Shown one piece after another: positions 1 to 11,760 of a stretch of 64,000 nucleotides of DNA; the stretch's first letter is position 1; every line of letters begins with the position of its first letter. This DNA comes from Lichina pygmaea (lineage: Eukaryota; Ascomycota; Lichinomycetes; Lichinales; Lichinaceae): the NCBI GenBank assembly GCA_963422465.1, contig OY730172.1:2852001-2916000 (forward strand). The letters are read 5' to 3'. Made by a program: the position numbers and the translations under genes. The notes beneath the pieces were generated by a model. That model saw nothing but the letters and a program-made list of their open reading frames with translations. It had not been told where the DNA came from and did not search any database.

Positions 1-2824
1 CCTGGCTTGTGGGTGTGAAGTACAGGTTATGTACTCAGAACACTTTTGCTTGCACTCTTATCTCCAGTGATGTTAAATCCTTGCTCCAGAACACAGGGGT
101 TATAGCTGACCTCTGTATTCTTCTGTTGATTAGAACCAGAGTTCTCCCTAACACTTGGTCTTGAAGAGGGTAGAAGGCTGAGAAGACTGTTGAGGTACTT
201 GTTTCCTGGTATGGATTTCTCCAAGGTTCTTGAAGTGCAATCAGATCCACTTCCTGGAGTCTGGGGTTAGCTAGTAGAAGATCTTGGCATGTCTGGCTTT
301 TCTGCACATTATACTGGAGAAGGTTGAGAGTTGGTGCACTCATCAAACCTCTGGGTTAGAATCCACAAGTATCTCAAAAGAGTTTTGTTTTGGAAGATTA
401 GTGGTAGTCTTCAGGTTTTGCAGAGAGGTTGCTTGAGAGCTAAGTCTTGCACTTGATCTAGTTCTCACCAGCTCTCCCTGTTTTCTTTTCTTCCCATCCT
501 CTCTATCAGATAGAATAGAGGTGGCATGGCGTAGTGGGAAGCTGGTGAGAGTTTCCCACTACATGGCACCCATGACCCAGAACTAGTGGTGTCAGGCCTG
601 GAGAACCTGACTAAACTAGTCATCAGTTCAAATCTGACCCACCCTACATTCTGCCACAAAAAACCCCTGAGATTCATAGAACTTGTCTAAGATGTACTCC
701 TCGCAAGATGTATGAAAGCTCTCAAGAAATAGCTCACCCAATATCTGTCAAGATCCACAAACTCTTATTACTGTGGTTTTCCTATTTCCCCTACAGGGTT
801 TGAGGTTTTCCCACAGTACGTACACTACAAACCACGGGGTGTACAGTAAATACGTGAGGTTCCTGAGTCAAGTCTACCAGAGACAAAAATTCCTTCAAGA
901 AGTTCTGCATGGCTTAACAGCTGAATCAGTGTAAGAATCAAATCAAAAAAAAAATCAGATAGATTAGGGCCACTTCCAGTATTAGTGGTCTGGCTTGGAG
1001 AGAAGATAAAAGTGGAAGAGATGTTTTCTGGAGTGGTGTATCTTCCAGGTCTGGTGAGCCAGGATTCTCTAGCTTTCTGTGTAGCTTCCTGCTTTTTAGG
1101 GCAGGCTTTTTCTCAAGCAGAGTGCTTCCCTCCACAGTTAGCACATTTGGGAACTAGCTTTTCTTGAGGAATTGGGCAATCTCTTCTGGCATGTTTTCCT
1201 CCACATGCCAGGCACTGTGCTTGAGCTTGGCAGGTTCTTGCCTGGTGTCCAAACTTTGAGCATTTGTAGTATTGGACCACTGATGTATCCAGAAGTGCTG
1301 GTTCTACTTCATGGATCATGTGGCCAAGTACAACTCCTCTCTTGATTAGTAGATTAGCTTGCTCAGGTGTTGCAAGATCTATGTGCAGAGATGTCACAGA
1401 TTTCTTAAGAAGTTTGGACTTTCTGGTCCAGTAGGTTCTCAGAATTTTGACCTGGTTTTCCATACCAGAGTTTTGTCTGAATATAGTCTTAGTTGTCTCT
1501 TCCAGGTTATCTGGGTTAAAGTTCTTTGTTTGAACTCCATGAACCATGACTGGGAAGATTCTGGAAGAGATCTTAGCTTCTTCAGAGAACACTGCAGAGA
1601 TCCAGTCTTTGTTCTGTTCTAGTTGGGTCTTGGCTGAGGGAGATTCCAGAGAGATGATAATATCACCAGAAGGAAGCTTTCTGACTGCTCTGATATCTTT
1701 CTGGCAAGATGTAGGGACTTTGTTCTTGATAGCCTGCACAAGCTGGGAGAGTGTTCTGTTTCCTGTCTGTGCTATTTGGACTCCAGGTCTGATAGTAATC
1801 TCACTGAAGATTCTCTGGGGAACTGGAATTTCCTGAACTGTAGCTTTCTGGACTGCTTGAGCATAGGAGAGATTAGATGCTGGTGTTTGTATATTTTTCT
1901 CAATTCTGTCCAGTCTCTGGAGAACTTTCTGAATCTCTTGTCCAGTGGTGGAAGGTGTAGCTATATGGCTTGCTAGCTGGGTGGTGATTTTCTTCCATGC
2001 TGCCTGTACCTTTGGGGGAGCTTTAGACTGGTTTAGCCAGACTTCAACAATCTGGGATACTGGCAGTGTGTTTTCTCCAGCTTGTTGGTCTGGTGTTGCC
2101 AGAGAGGTATCTTGTTGGCTTGCCTCTGGGGGAATAGATAAAGAAGAAGAGCTGGATTGGATGTTGGGAGATCTGGAAGCCAGTATAGAGGTTGGTACTC
2201 TAGAGTTGTATTGGGGATAACTGGGTTTTTTCTTTTTTGAGGCTATAGCTCTGGGTTTCCAGTAGTGATACCTTTAGAGAGTTGAGAGAGTTGAGGGAAA
2301 GAGAAGAGTACCCTGACTTCCCAGCAGTAGTGATCTAGCCCTGAGTCCAGACCTCAGAGCTAGACTTTCCTGGGCAGCTTCTTCCTTCTAAGCTCTGGGT
2401 TAGGTCTGGGAGTATTCACCTAGACTAGGGACCAGACCCCCTATCTAGACTTTCCTTGAATTCTTAGATTCTGCCAGCCAAGAGTAGAGCTCAAGTTATT
2501 CCACTTTTCCACTCTCTGTTTTCCTCTTGAACTGGGAGTACTTACTCAATCCTGGGACCACACCCCAAGACTGAGTGTTCCTAGGTAATTGGGGCCTGTC
2601 CCCAGTTCTCCAGAAAACCACTGGCCACTCTCTCTCTTGTTATTGGTAGTCTGTTGCTTGTTGAAGTTGAAGATCGTAGAGTCTGGGATCACAACTTTTG
2701 ACAAACAGGTTGAGTTTTCCAAAGTGATGGGTTTTCACCTTAAGGTTTTGGTGGGTTGAGGGTGGAACTCGGCTGGTTTCCAGGACTTCTGACAAAATGC
2801 GGTGATTGTCAGAAGTGATGGTCC
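1..2824 (-). mobile_element. LINE copy A, 5' part (5'UTR, ORF1, start of ORF2)
   Basis: This is a non-LTR retrotransposon on the minus strand that runs off the left edge. From right to left it has a 5'UTR (about 2,250-2,824, similar to 44,768-45,266), ORF1 (about 2,246 to 344), and the first hundred residues of ORF2 (343 leftwards), which begin MSAPTLNLLQYN and show the AP-endonuclease motifs LQYN and ALQE. ORF1 is a gag-like RNA-binding protein with CCHC knuckles (YKCSKFGHQARTC at about 1,250). Its expected start codon, read from LINE copy D, is ATA at 2,246-2,244 here, a G to A change. The frame then stays open to about 1,113, where it shifts. A SINE at 519-953 splits the end of ORF1. The copy is inactive. 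Family assignment as Tad/I-like LINE is inferred from layout. Confidence 0.85.
519..953 (+). mobile_element. tRNA-derived SINE, copy 1
   Basis: A roughly 435-bp element inserted in LINE copy A. The head folds like a tRNA gene: A box at 527-538 (TGGCGTAGTGGG), B box near 625-635 (AGTTCAAATCT), and ends that pair as an acceptor stem (GGTGG with CCACC). A long non-tRNA body follows, then a 3' end reading CAGTGTAAGAATCAAATC plus an A-rich tail, shared with the LINEs here. It is flanked by a 14-bp target-site duplication with one mismatch (505-518, ATCAGATAGAATAG; 954-967). Three other copies occur in the window. RNA polymerase III transcription and mobilisation by the LINE are inferred from structure. 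Confidence 0.85.
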
Positions 2825-2854
2825 TTGGGTGTAGTTGTACTCTAGACTTCACCA

Positions 2855-3732
2855 TGTCTACTATGTACACTACAGCCCAAAGCCAGTCTTGCAACTGGTG
2901 GATGTGAAGTCTAGACACCTGACAGAGTATCTCTGGAGTAGACAAGAGAAGTTCCTATCACACACCCCTCTTCTAGCAAAGTCTCCAGCAGCTGATACAT
3001 CAAGGATCTTGTTCTAGAAGAGAAGTGATGTCTGTACTGCAGTGTTGTTAATCAAACAGAGACTACATGTTAAAGAAGGTGAGCAGGTGGCATAAAAAGT
3101 TTCCACCACTCCAGTACCTAAGAGCTGTGTGATAGTCAAAGTGCTGGCTTGATGGTTTTGTCTAAGATCTTGCTACAGATTCTCTTCAGGCCACCTACAG
3201 ACTGGGGCTAGGGCACTGGAGGTTCTCCAGTGAGCTACCATGTACATCTGGGGCTCCACAGGTGACAGCAGGCAGACAGAGACTTCTCCCTACTTGGTTA
3301 GTGGACTGGAAAGGCAGTCCTGCAGGTGCTGGCATAGTCTGCAGAGTCTGTAGAGTCTGTGAGGCATAGTCAGCCTCTGTACAAGAGATCTACAGAGGTA
3401 ACACAAAACAGTGAGAGCTGTGGGGTGTGGTATATAATAGCAGTGACAGCAGTAGGGGCTGAGTCTACTACAAGACTGTCTATATAGCCTGAGAGGACAG
3501 AAGTGCATACTGGTCTGTACAGAGTGCAGGCTCAGACTGCAAATAACAGACTCAAGAAGCAAATTGCAGTTGGAGTGTGGGCTCTGGGCTGGCAACCCAG
3601 TGCTCCAAAGCAGGACCTAGAGATGAGTGTACATGGCAGAGTGCAAAAAGTCTCAGGACTGTGGGGAAGTGTGGCAGAGACTCTGCACAGAATGTCAACT
3701 CTGCACTATGCCTTGGCATAGCTCAACTGTGG
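2855..3732 (-). repeat. Repeat R, copy 1 (RIP-altered; probable LTR/leader of a Ty3-like element)
   Basis: About 880 bp homologous to 51,954-52,821. Nearly all differences are C to T or G to A, and this copy is almost free of CpG, whereas the other keeps many. In copy 2 the repeat is continuous with a minus-strand gag-like frame on its left, so it may be the 5' LTR and leader of that element. A TATA-like CTATATAG lies in the middle (about 3,480). Terminal TG/CA ends and a primer site were not identified, so the LTR assignment is tentative. No credible coding frame is seen. Its right end meets a 5'-truncated LINE at exactly the same repeat position as copy 2. Confidence 0.55.
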
Positions 3733-4005
3733 TCTGGCAAAGAAATCTACAATCAAGCTAAAGTCTGGTACTTTATAGCTCTGCTAAACACAACTGGCAA
3801 GCTGATGGAAGCTATTACAGCAGCCAGACCAAGCAAGGTAGCAGAAGAAGCCAAACTCTTGCCAGAAATCCAGATGGCGTTCAGGAAAAGCAGATCAACT
3901 GAATCAGCACTTTTTCTTCTCACTTCCCAAGTGGAAAAAGTCTGGAGAGAAGGCATGGTTGCATCTCTACTTTCTCTGGACATCTCAGAAGTATATGATA
4001 GAGTT

Positions 4006-4443
4006 GGGGGCAGCATAGTGTAGTGGGAAGCTGGTGAGAGTTTCCCACTACATAGCACCCATGACCCGGAACTAGTGGTGTCAGGCCTGGAGAACCTGAC
4101 TAAACTAGTTGTCAGTTCAAATCTGACCCACCCCACATTCTGCCACAAAAACCCCCAAGATTCATAGAACTTGTCTAAGATGTACTCCTTGCAAGATGTA
4201 TGAAAACTCTCAACAAATAGCTCACCCAATATCTGTCAAGATCCACAAAACTCTTATTACTGTGGTTTTCCTATTTCTCTACAGGGTTTGGGGTTTTCCC
4301 ACAGTATGTACACTACAAACCACAGGGTGTACAGTAAATGTGTGAGGTCCCCAAGTCAAGTCTACCAGAGACAAAAATCCTTCAAGAAGTTCTGCATGGC
4401 TTAACAGCTGAATCAGTGTAAGAATCAAATCAAAAAATCAAAA
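4006..4443 (+). mobile_element. tRNA-derived SINE, copy 2
   Basis: Same SINE family as 519-953, inserted in the reverse transcriptase region of LINE copy C. It has a perfect 13-bp target-site duplication, ATATGATAGAGTT, at 3,993-4,005 and 4,444-4,456. The tRNA-like head (A box TAGTGTAGTGGG, B box AGTTCAAATCT) and the tail GTAAGAATCAAATCAAAAAATC are intact. It is in the same orientation as its host LINE. Confidence 0.9.
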
Positions 4444-4969
4444 ATATGATAGAGTTCTTCCAGAGATTCTTCAAAAGATTCTGGAGAGAAAAGGAATTCC
4501 TCTCTGGTTAACTTCTTAGATCTTCTCTTTCTGTACCAGACATCCCACCACGCTAGTTTTTGATGACTCTCAGTTCTGTTCTATTCCTATTCACTGTAGA
4601 GTCTCCCAAGATTCTCTTTTGTCTTCTATTCTTTTTCTATTCTATATTTCTGAACTTCATGAGACTGTACATTCTCCAACTACTGGTGTTTCTGCTCTGG
4701 GATTTGCAGATGATATAAGTCTGCTTGTATTTGGACACTCTCTTAAAAGCAATATTCTGAAGTTGAAGAACACACATCTTAAATATCTATCTTGGGCTGC
4801 AAGACATGGAACAGTCTTCTCTTCTGAAAAATATAAAATTCTTTATTTTTCCAGAAGAAGATCAGACAATCTGCAGCTCAAGCTTAGACTTGGGAATGTG
4901 ATTCTAAAACCAAAAGAAGAAGTGCAAGTATTGGGAGTGTACCTGGATACCAAACTCCACTGGCACAAA

Positions 4970-5271
4970 TGTCACAGTTCTGGCCCAGTTGCATATCTGG
5001 CACAAGTCACACACCTTGCCGGGAAGTTCCATCTGCACGCACCTTGCTGGGAAGTTCCATCTGCACTGTTGCCTGTTTGCTCTGCTGTTGCCTGATCCCC
5101 TGCCTATAAGAACTTCTTCTGCTCCCCCATCTTCTTCTTTTCTTTTCTCTTTTTCTTCCTTCCTGGTCTTTCGTCTTGTACATCAATCCAAGTCTCAAGT
5201 CTCAAGCCAAGTCAGGTCAAGGTTACTGGATCAGTTAGGCTTGAGTTCTGCTCTGCTATTGCCTTGTCACA
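4970..5271 (+). repeat. 5' LTR of Ty3-A outer element
   Basis: 302 bp from TGTCACAG to TTGTCACA. It is longer than the other plus-strand LTRs because of a tandem duplication of about 26 bp (the CACCTTGC-GGGAAGTTCCATCTG unit, about 5,015-5,065). CTATAAGAAC near 5,105 is a probable TATA-type core promoter. Confidence 0.9.
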
Positions 5272-6442
5272 CTACGAAAGACCTACCCAACCATAACACA
5301 CTTCACCAAGCCACGTTCATGTCCTTGTCATGTCTCAACAACCAGACTAAGCTATGCCAGTTGCTGGAAATGATGAGTTCCTTCATAACATGTTTACAGA
5401 GTTCATGTGAATTCAAGCTACTAACACTACTCCCAAGTCCAAGTCCGAACACACTGCTGACCCAGAGACCTTCAGTGGTGATAGTGGAAACACAGAAATC
5501 ACGCATAAGAAGCTTGAAAGCTTCATCACGTCACTGTCACTCAAGATAACACTCAACACTGACTGGTACCCCACAGAAACATCGTGGATTGTGTACATCT
5601 TTTCACACACGACTGGCACTGCGCAGTCCTACATCTCAGCTAAGATCATGGCTGGCCAGTACATTGACTGGCACAACATTGTCCAAGATCTCTGGAACAC
5701 CTTCTCCGATCCAGACCCAGAGTTCCTAGCTCAGAGAAAGCTCATCACCTTGTGTCAGGCCAACCATTCCTTTGCCGAGTTCTTCACAGAGTTCAATCAG
5801 TATACTCCACGCACAGGCTTCAACAACAAGGCCTTGAAGTGTTATCTTTGATGTGCTGTCTCTGAAGAGCTTGCCAAGCAGCTTGTCAGCATCAACCTCA
5901 AGGACATCAGCTATCAGAAGCTTGTTAAGGAATGCCAGCTGCAGGACAACCAGTTGTGTGCCACTTCTGCCAACTCTTGACATCCATGTCAAGCACCTCC
6001 CACCCAAGCCTCAGTTCCATGGTCAGGAGCTTCAGGTCTGTGTCCAGGGTTCATCAAGCCAGTCTTCACACCACAGCCACCAAGTTCTACCATGGATCTC
6101 AGCCACTCTAAGCTGACACCAGAAGAGTGAGAACATCACTGAAGCAAAGGCCTCTGCTTCTACTATAGGAACCAAGGTCATGTTTCAACCTTCTGTCCAG
6201 TGAAAAGCATGCCTGTTGTTGCCACCACCATGACCACCACCAAGTCTGCCACTGTTGAGACTACTCCAGAGTCAGAAAACAAGTAGTCCTTAGTCATTGT
6301 TGCACCCAAGAACATGAAAAGGATCTCCATATTAGCTATCTGTCTCCAGACCAGCAATTGGACAGCAAGTGCTTGTTTCTTCCTTGTATCCTAGATGGGA
6401 AATTCAAGTACAATGCTCTTATTGACTCTGGCTGTTTAGCAT

Positions 6443-6713
6443 TGTCATGGTTCTGGCCCAGTTGCATATCTGGCACAAGCCACGCACCTTGCCGGGAAGT
6501 CCCATCTGCACTGTTTGCCTGTTTGCTCCGCCGTTGCCTGATCCCCTGCCTATAAGAACTTCTCCTGCTCCCCCAGCTTCTTCTCTTCTTTTCTCTTTTC
6601 CTTCCTCGTCTTTCGCCTTGTACATCAATCCAAGTCTCAAGTCTCAAGCCAAGTCAGGTCAAGGTTACCAAATCAGTTAGGCTTGAGTTCTGCTCTGCCA
6701 TTGCCTTGTCACA
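6443..6713 (+). repeat. 5' LTR of Ty3-A inner element
   Basis: 271 bp. It differs from the 3' partner at 11,490-11,760 by four transitions and no indels. It contains the CTATAAGAAC promoter-like motif near 6,552. Confidence 0.92.
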
Positions 6714-9700
6714 CTGCGAAAGACCTACCCAACCATAACACACTTCACCAAGCCACGTTCACGTCCTTGTCATGTCTCAACAACCAGACCAAGCTATGCC
6801 AGTTGCTGGAAATAACAAGTTCCTTCGCAACATGTTTGCAGAGTTCATGTGAATTCAAGCTACTAACACTACTCCCAAGTCCAAGTCCGAACACACTGCT
6901 GACCCAGAGATCTTCAGTGGCGATGGCGGAAACATGGAAATCACACATGAGAAGCTTGAGAGCTTCATCATGTCACTGTCACTCAAGATGACACTCAACA
7001 CTGACCGGTACCCCACAGAAACATCGTGGATTGCGTACGTCTTTTCACGCACGACTGGCACTGCGCAGTCCTACATCTCAGCTAAGATCACGGCTGGCCA
7101 GTACATTGACTGGCACGACATCGTCCAAGATCTCTGGAACGCCTTCTCCAACCCAGACCCAGAGTTCCTAGCTCAGAGAAAGCTCATCACCTTACGTCAG
7201 ACCCACTGTTCCTTTGCCAAGTTCTTCACAGAGTTCAATCAGTATGCTCCACGCACAGGCTTTAACAACAAGGCCTTGAAGTGCCATCTTTGATGCGCTG
7301 TCTCTGAAGAGCTTGCCAAGCAGCTTGTCAGCATCAACCTCAAGGACATCAGCTATCAGGAGCTTGTTGAGGAATGCCAGCTGCAGGACAACCAGTTGCG
7401 TGCCACTTCTGCCAACTCTTGCCGTCCACGTCAAGCACCTTCCACCCAAGCCTCAGTTCCACAGTCAGGAGCTTCAGTTCTGCGTCCAGAGTTCATCAAG
7501 CCAGCCTTCACGCCACAGCCACCAAGTCCTACTATGGATCTCAGGCACTCTAAGCTGACGCCAGAAGAGTGAGAACGTCGCCAAAGCAAAGGCCTCTGCT
7601 TCTACTGTGGAAACCAAGGTCACGTCTCAACCTTCTGTCCAGTGAAAAGCATGCCTGTTGTTGCCACCACCACAACCACCACCAAGTCTGCCACTGTTGA
7701 GACTACTCCAGAGTTGGAAAACAAGTAGTCCTTGGTCATCATTGCACCCAAGAACATGAAAAGGATCTCCATGTTGGCTATCTGTCTCCAGACCAGCAAT
7801 TGGACAGCAAGTGCTTGTTTCTTCCTTGTATCCTAGATGGAAAATTCAAGTGCAATGCTCTTATTGACTCTGGCTGTTCAGCATTTGGCTGCATTGGTGC
7901 TTCCTTTGTGTAATCTCTTCACCAAGAACCTCTCCCCTACCCACGCACATTGTGATTGTTCGATGGCAAGACATCACAAACCACACATCTCACCAAGACA
8001 ATCATGACCACAGCACATGGTGTGCACCAGGAAGAAGTCTCTCTCTTTGTGTCTCCTGGTCTTCACTATGATGTGATTCTGGGGATGCCATGGCTCCAGA
8101 AGCACAGGCCACACATTGATTGGGCAAACACCTCAATCATGTTCAAGTCAGATCACTGCTGATCCGCATGCCTCAAGTCAAACAATGGCTATCCAATCTC
8201 TTTGGATCTTGAAGCCAAGACGTCTGCTGGAAAGCCTCAGGATCCCAAGCCTCTTTCTGCCACGCCAATCCCCATCAATGCTGCCGCATTTTCTCTCCTT
8301 GCTGCCAAGCCAGATCACCAGGTGTTCAGTGTTTCTCTGAGAGACATTGAGCAGGTGTTGAAGTCAAAGAAGTGTGTGGACTCTGCCACACTTCTCCCTG
8401 CTCAGTGCCACAAGTTCCTGGACATCTTCAGCAAGGATGACGCTGACAAGCTTCCTCCTCTACACTCAGGAGTTGACCACAAGATCAAGATGGAACCAGG
8501 AACCCAGGCACCCTCTGGACCTCTGTACGGCATGAGCAGAGAAGAACTTGAAGTTCTCAAGAAATACCTGACAGAGAACCTGAACAAGGGCTTCATTCAA
8601 GCATCTTCATCACCTGCTGCTGTACCAGTCCTTTTTGTCAAGAAGCCAGGAGGTGGATTGCATTTCTGTGTAGACTACAGAGTACTCAACACTATCACCA
8701 TCAAGAACTGTTACCCCCTACAACTGATCTGGGAGATGTTGGACCAGCTTTGCAAAGCTGTGTGGTACACCAAGCTTGACATTGTTGGCGTCTTCAACTG
8801 TATCCGGATGAAGGAAGGTGAAGAATGGAAGACTGCGTTCCGCACACGCTCAGGCCTCTACGAATACCTTGTCATGCCCTTTGGTCTTGCCAATGCTCCA
8901 AGCATGTTCCAGAACTACATCAATGATGTTTTGGGACCTGACATCCTTGACGTCTTTGGCACTGCCTATGTGGATGACATCCTTATCTACAGTCAGACAC
9001 TCAAGGAATACCAGAAGCATGTCAAGCTTGTTCTCAGTCGACTACAAGATGCAAGCCTGCAAGTTGACATCTCCAAGTGTGACTTTGAAGTCCATCAAGT
9101 CAAGTACCTTGGCCTCATCATTCAGTCTGCCACTGAAGACAGCTGACCTGGATCTGTGAGTATGGACCCAGCCAAGACTGACGCCATCAAGGAGTGGAAG
9201 CCTCCTGCCAGTCTCAAGGAAGTGCAGAGCTTCATTACCTTTGCAAACTTCTACCACTGGTTCATCAAAGACTTTGCCAAGCTTGCATCCCCGCTCACAG
9301 CTCTGACCAAGAAGAATGTTGCCTTCAAGTAGGAAACCCCAGAGCAGTGCTTGTTTGAAAGTATCAAGAAGGTGTTCAGCACTGCACCCATCCTGCAGCA
9401 CTTTGATCTGGAGAAGGAGTGTGTTGTTGAGACTGACACTTCTGACTACATCTCTGGTGCTGTCCTGTCACAGCCAGACCATGAAGGAGTTCTACACCCT
9501 GTTGCCTTCTTGTCACACTGCCACCTGCCGGCAGAATGCAACTACGAAATCTACGACAAAGAGTTGCTGGCAATTGTCCATGCCTTTGAAGAATGGTGAG
9601 CAGAGCTTGAAGGATCTCCAGAACCTGTCAAAGTGATCTCTGATCACAAGAACTTGGAGTACTTCATGTTGTCAAAGTACCTTTCCCGCTGTCAAGCCTG

Positions 9701-11489
9701 TTGGAGCAAGTTCTTATCACACTTTAATTTCAAGATCAGCTACTGTCCAGGCAGTCAGTGCAAGGCCGACACCCTCACTCAATGTTCCCAAGACCTCCCG
9801 TCAGACAGTGATCCCTGTCAAGACTTCATGGAGTAAGTCATCCTCAAGCCCAAGAATCTTGCACATTCAGAGGTTCAAGTCAAGCCCATCCAGATCCTGA
9901 GATGTTCAGAAGCTGCACCAGTTGACACTGAACCTGATGCTACACCTCTTTCAGACGTTATCCAAGCTACCTATAATAACCTTGCTGAAGGTGATCCAGT
10001 GGCAACAGTGTCACAGATGCTAAGGGATGGTGTCAGGCACAGTCAAGAAGTGTCTCTCTCAGACTGCAGCTTGGAAAATGACTGTCTCTTCTACAAGAAC
10101 TGACTCTGGATCCCTGAGAACGATGAGCTACGCCTACACCTGTTCCAAGAAGCCCATGACCAAGCAATGGCTGGCCACACTGGGATTGCCAAGACCCACA
10201 ATCTTCTGTCTTGTTGGTACTATTGGCCAAAGATGGTGAACATCATACAGCAGTATATCAGGAATTGTCATGTCTGCTCTCAAGCAAAGCCTGCCTGTGA
10301 TCACCAAGGAGAGCTGCTGTCTCTTCCCGTGCCTCAGCAATGTTGGCAGGATCTGGCTATAGATTTCATTACTGACTTGCCCAAGTCAAGAGATGCCTGC
10401 TTCCCTGGTGCCAAGCACATCTGGGTTATCACTGACTGTCTCACCAAAGAACACCACTTTGTGCTATGTGCTGAGATGACAACCTCGCATCTTGTCCGGA
10501 TGTTCATCCAGTTTGTTGTCTGTACCCATGGCTTACCCAGGAGTATTGTCTCAGACAGAGGAGGTCAGTTTGTCAGCTCATTCTGGAAAGCACTCTGTGC
10601 CCATCTTGATGTCATGCTACGACTATCCTCAGGACACCACCCAGAGACAGATGGTCAGACAGAACAAGAGAATCAGGAGCTTGAACACTACCTGAGATCC
10701 TATGTCAACTATCTCCAAGATGACTGGGTCCAATGGCTTCCTCTGGCAGAGTTCACGCAGAACAACTCCCAGTCTGATTCCTCTGGCATGTCACTGTTCT
10801 TTGCCAACAAAGGGTTCCATCCACAGCTCAGCATCACACCCACAAGTGAAGCCTGCAACCAAGATGCTATGGAAATCTCTGGAGAAATAACGCAAATTCT
10901 GGAACAGTTGCAAACTGAACTCCGACTATCCCAGGAAGCTCAAGCTCACACCGCCAATTTGCATCAAGTCCTGTCACCATCCTATCAAACTGGAGATCTT
11001 GTTTGGCTGAATACCAAGAACATCAGGACACACCGCCCATGCAAAAAGCTTGACGACAAGTGGATTGGACTATTCAAGGTGTTGAAGACAGTCGGAAGCT
11101 GTGCCTGCCATCTGGAGCTTGCACACACTCTCAAGATCCACCCTGTCTTTCACGTTTCCCTTCTACGTCTGACACCTGCTAATCCTATCCCTGGCCAATC
11201 AAATGAACATCCTGGCCCTGTCATTGGTCAAGACACAGATGAAGAGTTCCAGGTTGAAGAAATCCTTGACTCCAAGCCAGCAACATCTTGACAGAAGTTC
11301 AAGTACCTGGTCAAATAGTCTGGATGGCCAATCGAAGATACCACTGAAGAGCCTATTGAGCATCTTGACAACACCAAAGACGCCATCTACAACTTCCATG
11401 AGAAATACCCAAGGAAACCACAGCCACGGAACTACACCCACGAGTGGCCTGAGGCTCACAGGAGTTCACCATGTGAAGGAGGGGGGTAA

Positions 11490-11760
11490 TGTCACAGTTC
11501 TGGCCCAGTTGCATATCTGGCACAAGCCACGCACCTTGCCGGGAAGTCCTATCTGCACTGTTTGCCTGTTTGCTCCGCTGTTGCCTGATCCCCTGCCTAT
11601 AAGAACTTCTCCTGCTCCCCCAGCTTCTTCTCTTCTTTTCTCTTTTCCTTCCTCGTCTTTCGCCTTGTACATCAATCCAAGTCTCAAGTCTCAAGCCAAG
11701 TCAGGTCAAGGTTACCAAATCAGTTAGGCTTGAGTTCTGCTCTGCCATTGCCTTGTCACA
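11490..11760 (+). repeat. 3' LTR of Ty3-A inner element
   Basis: 271 bp, preceded by a polypurine tract and followed directly by AGCAT, the second half of the target duplication, and then by the continued protease region of the outer element. Confidence 0.92.

Larger units (their letters stand above)
6443..11760 (+). mobile_element. Ty3-A inner element, structurally complete, nested in the same family
   Basis: A 5.3-kb Ty3/gypsy element with two 271-bp LTRs and a 5-bp duplication AGCAT (6,438-6,442; 11,761-11,765). The target lies in the protease region of the outer Ty3-A copy. Parts: gag (about 6,770-7,640) with a CCHC knuckle CFYCGNQGHVSTFC near 7,600, aspartic protease region (DSG near 7,865), reverse transcriptase (about 8,450-9,130; catalytic YVDD near 8,970), RNase H (about 9,420-9,660), integrase HHCC and core (about 10,160-10,700), a chromodomain-like end (about 11,240-11,430) and a polypurine tract at 11,476-11,489. 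The LTRs differ at 4 of 271 positions, all transitions, so it is young. It looks structurally whole but its coding frames carry about ten breaks. Confidence 0.92.

Noticed and set aside
519-640. A functional tRNA gene in the SINE head
   Set aside because: Although A and B boxes, acceptor stem and T arm are visible, the sequence recurs as the head of a repeat with target duplications and has an atypically long middle region, so it is a retroposed tRNA-like head.
3753-4229. A recurring minus-strand frame (FLWQNVGWVRFELTTSLVRFSRPDTTSSGS) at 465-677, 3,753-4,229 and 40,694-40,975 that looks like a conserved protein
   Set aside because: It is the antisense reading of the SINE head and body; its conservation follows from the SINE copies being alike.
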